Of a stretch of DNA of 10,307 bases, positions 6,262 through 10,307 are shown one piece after another. The number at the start of each line of letters is the position of its first letter. Positions within the stretch are counted from its first letter, which is position 1. A program made the translations under genes and the position numbers. The notes under the pieces are model-generated. The model ran no database searches, was not told where the DNA came from, and saw nothing but the letters and a program-made list of their open reading frames with translations. Source of the stretch: JAVVPL01 sp036655775 (GTDB lineage: Bacteria; Bacteroidota; Bacteroidia; Bacteroidales; P3). The stretch is from the NCBI GenBank assembly GCA_036655775.1, contig JAVVPL010000079.1, positions 1 through 10,307 of the forward strand, read 5' to 3'.

Positions 6262-7200
6262 TTACCTATATTTTCCTTGCCAAGTATCTCTTTCCTCCAA
6301 TCGTTTTTCGATAGCAAGTAATATTTGTTCATTTCGTATATGTGCAAAACAAGGTCCTATCTGAAACCTCGGAGGCACTTCGCCAGCAAAGCGTTCAATG
6401 ATAATGGACGGATCCAATATTTCCAAAAAATCAATGATAAAATCGATATATTCATCCAATTCAAAAAAGCTAAATTTTTCGGGCGATGCCAAATATTCTT
6501 GCTCCATCATGGACCCTTTCAATATTTGCAATTGATGAAATTTTAATGTTTTAATACCCAAACTCGACAATATAGGCGCTTGTAAAAGCATCTCTTCTTT
6601 AGTTTCCCCAGGTAATCCCAAAATCAAATGTGCTCCTGTTTGCACGCCATAACGCTTAGCTAAAGCAAAAGCAGATTGTGTACTGGCAAAATCATGTCCT
6701 CGATTTACTCGCAAAAGGGTTTTATCATAACACGACTCCACCCCTAGCTCCAAATGAATGTAATATTTTTGAGACAAATCGGCCAAATAGGCTAAAACTT
6801 CCTCCTCTACACAATCGGGACGAGAACCAATAACCAAACCAATCACATCCTCACAGGCTAAAGCCTCTTCATACTTTTTTTTCAACTCCGCCAAAGGCGC
6901 ATACGTATTCGAATACGCTTGAAAATAGGCCAAATAGCTCACCGCTCTTTTATAACGCCATGCGTGAAAACGTTTTCCTTCTTCTATTTGCCAAGTGATA
7001 CTCTGATGGGTTTGACAATACGAAGGATTAAACGCCTCATTGTTGCAAAAGCTACATCCCCCTCGCCCAACCTTCCCATCTCGATTAGGACAAGTAAAAC
7101 CAGCGTCTATCGACAATTTTTGCACACGGGTACCAAACTCTTTTTTAAAATAATTTGAATACGCATTAAAACGACGTGTATGATTCCACAGATAGTCCAT
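6262..7200 (-). CDS. Radical SAM protein, TIGR01212/YhcC family
   Basis: This predicted radical SAM enzyme has an uncertain reaction; YhcC-type proteins are widespread but poorly characterised. The 312-aa length is normal for the family. The diagnostic N-terminal block is present: RRFNAYSNYFKKEFG, then KLSIDAGFTCPNRDG and GRGGCSFCN. Cysteines C37, C49 and C52 form the family's C-x11-C-x2-C cluster motif, which replaces the commoner CxxxCxxC. GSRPDCV, ELGVESC and HLILGLPGE are further conserved barrel segments. The start at 7200 is preferred because AAAGGA (7216-7211) precedes it by 10 nt and the family starts here; a longer reading to 7245 would run through a terminator hairpin. It converges on asd with a 12-nt gap. 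It lies downstream of the FKBP operon and may depend on read-through, since no promoter was recognised. Confidence 0.9.
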   Translation of the reverse strand: MDYLWNHTRRFNAYSNYFKKEFGTRVQKLSIDAGFTCPNRDGKVGRGGCSFCNNEAFNPSYCQTHQSITWQIEEGKRFHAWRYKRAVSYLAYFQAYSNTYAPLAELKKKYEEALACEDVIGLVIGSRPDCVEEEVLAYLADLSQKYYIHLELGVESCYDKTLLRVNRGHDFASTQSAFALAKRYGVQTGAHLILGLPGETKEEMLLQAPILSSLGIKTLKFHQLQILKGSMMEQEYLASPEKFSFFELDEYIDFIIDFLEILDPSIIIERFAGEVPPRFQIGPCFAHIRNEQILLAIEKRLEERDTWQGKYR

Positions 7201-7234
7201 ATTTTTATTTTCCTTTGCATGCAGCCATAAAGAC

Positions 7235-7262
7235 GAAAGTCCCACTAAATAGCAGGACTTTC
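7235..7262 (-). terminator. Hairpin after the two-domain FKBP gene
   Basis: GAAAGTCC (7235-7242) pairs exactly with GGACTTTC (7255-7262) around a 12-nt loop. It lies 34 nt beyond the FKBP stop, between it and the radical SAM gene. The minus-strand tail GTCTTTATGG is only weakly T-rich, so termination may be partial. Confidence 0.5.
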
Positions 7263-7296
7263 ATCAATAAAATACAATATTCTTTATTTTGTTTTA

Positions 7297-8169
7297 CTAT
7301 TTTACGCCTACTACTTCGATAGTGAAAACCAAAGTAGAATATGCAGGGAAACTAGCATTTCCTTGTTCTCCATAAGCCAAAGAAGAAGGAATAATTACTT
7401 TTGCTTTACTACCCACCTTCATTTGCATCAACGCTTCATCCATACCAGGAATTACTTGACCTACTCCAGCTTGAATTTCCAAAGGTTTATACTCACGTTG
7501 AGGAAGACCTATTCCTGCATCAAAAGCTTCTTTTTCATTGCTACTATCAAAAATTTTACCATTCAACAAAGCGCCAGTATAATTAAACTGTACCGTTTTG
7601 CCTGACTCAACTTTAGCTCCATTTCCTTTTTTTAGTTCTATAAAATAAAGACCACTAGCACTAGGAGCCACCGTAATTTTTTGTTCAGCTATATACTTTT
7701 CCAAAGCTACTAATTCTTTTTCTTGATTAAGTTTCTTTTCTGCATTTTGTTGAGCTAAAGTTAAAATTTTGTGTAATTTTACCGTATAGCGAATATCTTC
7801 TTTTACAAACTCGGGAAGTTGCATACCCATTTTACGTAAAGAGTCAGCACATACAATAAAAGTGGCACTATCTCCTTCGGTCATCAGCATCAAACCTTCA
7901 TTAAGATCGCCTTGAAACCAAGATTTTTCAATCATTGCAAATTTGTCTGGTTTTCCTGTATTTTGAAACAATACAGAATCTTCGGTATGTATAATAATTT
8001 CACCTTCCAAAATATCACCCATTTGAGGTGTTTTTTCTCCTTCCACATCTTTGTGAAATTTGTAGTATAATCCACCATCTGTTTTTTTGAACCCAGGATA
8101 TTTACCACAAGAAGTTACAAGGGTTGCTATACAAGCCAAACCCACAAGCATTAAAACTGTTTTTTTCAT
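7297..8169 (-). CDS. Two-domain FKBP-type peptidyl-prolyl isomerase lipoprotein
   Basis: This predicted envelope lipoprotein assists folding of exported proteins by cis-trans isomerisation of prolyl bonds. The signal peptide MKKTVLMLVGLACIATLVTS ends in the lipobox LVTSC with acylated C21. Residues about 30-135 look like a degenerate FKBP domain, followed by a charged, probably helical linker (about 136-165) and a canonical FKBP domain (about 185-290). In the second domain the positions equivalent to FKBP12 Tyr26, Phe36, Asp37, Val55, Ile56, Tyr82 and Phe99 appear as Y197, F207, D208, V239, I240, Y266 and F282. The Trp59 position is M243. It is the last gene of the nrnA-FKBP-FKBP operon, 19 nt after its FKBP neighbour, with an A-rich leader and no Shine-Dalgarno site. 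The C-terminal domain assignment is firm; the N-terminal one is inferred from spacing and weak likeness. Confidence 0.9.
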   Translation of the reverse strand: MKKTVLMLVGLACIATLVTSCGKYPGFKKTDGGLYYKFHKDVEGEKTPQMGDILEGEIIIHTEDSVLFQNTGKPDKFAMIEKSWFQGDLNEGLMLMTEGDSATFIVCADSLRKMGMQLPEFVKEDIRYTVKLHKILTLAQQNAEKKLNQEKELVALEKYIAEQKITVAPSASGLYFIELKKGNGAKVESGKTVQFNYTGALLNGKIFDSSNEKEAFDAGIGLPQREYKPLEIQAGVGQVIPGMDEALMQMKVGSKAKVIIPSSLAYGEQGNASFPAYSTLVFTIEVVGVK

Positions 8170-8188
8170 TTTGTTTTTTTTAAATTTT

Positions 8189-8779
8189 TTATTGTTTTTT
8201 TTCGTATACTTTTTCTATTGTAATGTCATATATCAAACTTGCTTTAGGGGGAATACGATTGCCATCGCCTACCAATCCATAGCCCAAATGTGAAGGAATA
8301 ATCAAATGTGCCTTATCCCCTTTTTTCATCAGCATCACAGCTTGTTCCAATCCTATTTCTACTTGTCCTTTTCCAATCACAAATTTTTTATTTCCATCTG
8401 TTTGTGAATTGTAAATTTCTTGTCCATTCAACAATTTTAAATTTCCACTTATCACCACCGCATTGCCATATTCAACCGCTGCTCCCACTTTAGAAGGAGC
8501 ATAAATATCATAATACAATCCCGTATTTGTTTTTTCCATTTTCCACCCACTGCGTACTATCAATTGCTCCATACGCTCTATTTCATTTTTCAAAAGCGCT
8601 TGATTGGCTTTTTCCATACGCTCCTTATCTGTATTTTCAGGCTCTTCGCCCCTCACATAGATACAGTTCTCTTCGGCTCTATTACAAGCTATAAAGATAT
8701 ATATACCCACTAAACATACGCCTATATAAATTATTTTTTTCACCGATATAGGTCTATCTTTTCGATTTAAAACCTGCAT
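8189..8779 (-). CDS. GldI-like FKBP-type lipoprotein with altered active site
   Basis: This envelope lipoprotein has one FKBP domain (about residues 100-193 of 196), similar to the GldI/FKBP lipoproteins of Bacteroidota. A hydrophobic signal runs to a lipobox-like FIAC with acylated C32, followed by NRAEEN. A charged, probably helical stretch covers about 45-78. In the FKBP domain GQEIYNSQ replaces the usual G.xFDSS: the Asp37 position is N124 and Phe36 is Y123. QVEIGLEQA replaces VIPGWEEA, and the Tyr26 position is not aromatic; LGYG (Tyr82) is kept. Isomerase activity may therefore be weak and a chaperone-like role is possible. Two starts are plausible. ATG 8779 overlaps the preceding gene by 26 nt. 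GTG 8743 gives a tidier 20-residue lipoprotein signal (KKIIYIGVCLVG) and begins 10 nt after that gene's stop. No other gliding genes are seen here. Confidence 0.82.
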   Translation of the reverse strand: MQVLNRKDRPISVKKIIYIGVCLVGIYIFIACNRAEENCIYVRGEEPENTDKERMEKANQALLKNEIERMEQLIVRSGWKMEKTNTGLYYDIYAPSKVGAAVEYGNAVVISGNLKLLNGQEIYNSQTDGNKKFVIGKGQVEIGLEQAVMLMKKGDKAHLIIPSHLGYGLVGDGNRIPPKASLIYDITIEKVYEKKQ

Positions 8780-9770
8780 GAAAAGCAGGCAATAATGCGT
8801 TAAAGCGAAGTAAGGTGTCTTCTAAACTCTCATAGGAATTTCCACCTGCCGCATTCTTATGACCACCTCCATTAAAATTTTCTCTTGCAAAAATATTTAC
8901 ATCTATATCTCCTTTTGAACGCAAAGAAATACGAATACGATTCTCTCTTTCGGTAAAAAAAGCCGCAAAATAGACATTCGCCATCGACAAAGCATAATTT
9001 ACAATCCCTTCAGTATCTCCAGCTTGATAATTATAATTTTGTAATTCTTTTTTATTCAAATAAATATAGGCCGTATTCAATGCTGGCAACACCACCAAAC
9101 GTTCACTTAAACAATAGCCTAATAAACGAAGCCTTTGTTCCGAAAAAGTATCGAAAATATTACGATGTATAGCTACGGGATCGATACCAAAATCAATCAA
9201 TTCTGCCACGGCACGAAAAAGAGCCGCATGTCGGCACGAAAAACTAAACGAACCCGTATCGGTACAAATCCCTGCATAAAAGCAAGAAGCCGCGTCTTTA
9301 TTAATAAATTGAGGATAGATCGTATGTACAATTCGATAACATATTTCACAAGTAGATGATACTTGGGTATCGGAAAAACACAAATCAAATTCAGCTTCTT
9401 TAGGTTCAATATGATGATCTATCAATATTTTTTTCGCTTGAGAGGCCTGTAAAAACTCCTCTAATTTCTCTGTTCGATTCATGGCTTGAAAATCCATACA
9501 AAATAACAAATCCGCTTCTTGTATGGCAAGTTCAACCTCAGTTTTATGTGCTTGATAGTTTTGTATATGCTCTTCTTTATCCATCCATTTCAAATTGTCT
9601 GGAAAAGGATTTGGCATCACTACCTGTACTTTTTCTTTCAAATTAGCTATCAAGTTATACAAACCCATAGAAGCTCCCACGGCATCTCCATCTGGATTAT
9701 AATGCCCCACAATCACAATACGTTTGGCTTCGTCAATATACCGTTTCAATTTTTCCAGGCTCACATTCAT
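8754..9770 (-). CDS. DHH-family phosphoesterase, NrnA-like (nanoRNase/pAp phosphatase)
   Basis: NrnA-type proteins degrade 2-5 nt RNA and often dephosphorylate 3'-phosphoadenosine 5'-phosphate. The 338-aa length is normal. Metal-binding motifs of the DHH domain are all present: GHYNPDGDA with H23, D27 and D29, CMDF with D93, IDHH (117-120) and TDTGSF with D171. The C-terminal DHHA1 domain has the substrate-binding NGGGHKNAAGG (300-310). The start MNVSLEKLKRYIDEAKRIVIVGH is preceded by a perfect -7 promoter box with a short leader. It is the first gene of an operon with two FKBP lipoproteins; its stop overlaps the ATG reading of the next gene by 26 nt. The family is secure. The exact substrate range (oligoribonucleotide, pAp or cyclic dinucleotide products) is not decided by sequence alone. 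Confidence 0.9.
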   Translation of the reverse strand: MNVSLEKLKRYIDEAKRIVIVGHYNPDGDAVGASMGLYNLIANLKEKVQVVMPNPFPDNLKWMDKEEHIQNYQAHKTEVELAIQEADLLFCMDFQAMNRTEKLEEFLQASQAKKILIDHHIEPKEAEFDLCFSDTQVSSTCEICYRIVHTIYPQFINKDAASCFYAGICTDTGSFSFSCRHAALFRAVAELIDFGIDPVAIHRNIFDTFSEQRLRLLGYCLSERLVVLPALNTAYIYLNKKELQNYNYQAGDTEGIVNYALSMANVYFAAFFTERENRIRISLRSKGDIDVNIFARENFNGGGHKNAAGGNSYESLEDTLLRFNALLPAFHAGFKSKR

Positions 9771-9796
9771 TCCTTGTTTAATTTATGCACAATTGA

Positions 9797-9804
9797 CAAA
9801 GATA
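9797..9804 (-). promoter_or_regulatory. -7 box of the nrnA-FKBP-FKBP operon
   Basis: The minus strand reads TATCTTTG, a perfect TAnnTTTG element, 26 nt before the nrnA-like ATG at 9770. The expected leader is about 20 nt. No clear TTTG -33 is visible upstream. It lies in the 112-nt gap after the SirB1-like gene, which shows no convincing terminator. Confidence 0.65.
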
Positions 9805-9882
9805 CGGCTTTTTTTTGAGTTTCTGATATATAGATTTGAAATATTTTAGGAAAAATAAGCAATTTCTATCTATACAAAATAA

Positions 9883-10307
9883 TTATAATTCCTCTTTGGG
9901 GTGATCGAAAATAGCTATCAAACGTTTTATATCACTTACCTTGTGTTGACAATGTTCTATACTATAACTACGACACAAAACATACAATAATCTAAGAATG
10001 GTATCCTCTGGGGTGCAAAGGCCTAAATAATTTTCCGATATAGGCATACCCGATTCTTTCAAATGTTTTTTCAATTCTGCCAAATCAAATATAATGCCTT
10101 TATTATATGGATTTATATAAAATAAAATTTTTGACAATTGCGTTCGATTTGATTTTTGCGTATAGGCCAATAAATAATTTATCGGAAGATTTACCCCATA
10201 TAAGGGAATTTCTTGCTTTTGAGCCAAACATTGAAAAATAATACCTAGCGTAATGTCATTGCCTCTCCTGTTTTGTAAAACGGTATTTAAAAACATATTT
10301 GTCAAAC
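9883..10307 (-). CDS. SirB1/transglutaminase-like family protein, N-terminus beyond the window
   Basis: This is the C-terminal 140 or so residues of a protein resembling the SirB1/Transglut_core2 family, whose biochemical role is unsettled. Visible hallmarks are TNMFLNTVLQNRRGNDITLG (family pattern: DPxNxFLNxVLxxRxGxPITL), then IPLYGVNLPINYLLAY and FYINPYNKG, followed by a helical tail with CTPEDTILRLLYVL. The first in-window ATG (10296) lies inside the conserved block and a TTG at 10305 precedes it. Neither is the true start; the frame is open to the right edge, so the gene is cut by the window and not by mutation. It is upstream of the nrnA-like gene in the same direction, which nevertheless has its own promoter. 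Confidence 0.7.
   Translation of the reverse strand, partial: LTNMFLNTVLQNRRGNDITLGIIFQCLAQKQEIPLYGVNLPINYLLAYTQKSNRTQLSKILFYINPYNKGIIFDLAELKKHLKESGMPISENYLGLCTPEDTILRLLYVLCRSYSIEHCQHKVSDIKRLIAIFDHPKEEL

Overview
The window is AT-rich DNA from a member of the Bacteroidota, most likely the order Bacteroidales. Three things support this. Perfect Bacteroidetes-type -7 boxes (TAnnTTTG) precede several genes. The genes are typical of the phylum: a lamin-tail/FlgD-like secreted protein, FKBP-type lipoproteins including a GldI-like one, a DHH phosphoesterase and a xerC-hpf pair. Most starts lack a Shine-Dalgarno sequence and sit behind A-rich leaders. No phage, transposon, CRISPR or tRNA gene is visible, and no assigned gene is separated from the next by 300 bases or more.

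Layout. Positions 1-138 hold no gene but carry a striking 15-bp inverted repeat around a -7 box. Next, on the minus strand, is mnmE (tRNA wobble-uridine modification GTPase). Upstream of it is a xerC-hpf operon, also minus, closed by a hairpin terminator. A 109-bp divergent promoter region with twin 17-nt repeats separates xerC from a plus-strand U32 peptidase/tRNA hydroxylation gene (TrhP/YegQ-like). This converges on a minus-strand secreted lamin-tail protein. A plus-strand aspartate-semialdehyde dehydrogenase (asd) follows, broken by an internal deletion and frameshift. It converges on a minus-strand radical SAM gene of the YhcC/TIGR01212 type. The right end is a minus-strand operon: nrnA-like DHH phosphoesterase, GldI-like FKBP lipoprotein, then a two-domain FKBP lipoprotein. 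A partial SirB1/transglutaminase-like gene runs off the right edge.

Functionally this is mostly housekeeping. There is tRNA modification (MnmE, the U32 protein), ribosome hibernation (HPF), chromosome dimer resolution (Xer), short RNA/pAp turnover (NrnA-like) and periplasmic or outer-membrane protein folding (the FKBPs). I found no new multi-gene system. The best leads are the asd lesion, which in a free-living cell would remove diaminopimelate/lysine/threonine/methionine synthesis unless a second copy exists; the inverted-repeat promoter at the left end; the repeat-decorated and possibly leaderless xerC/U32 promoters; and a GldI-like FKBP with substituted active-site positions.
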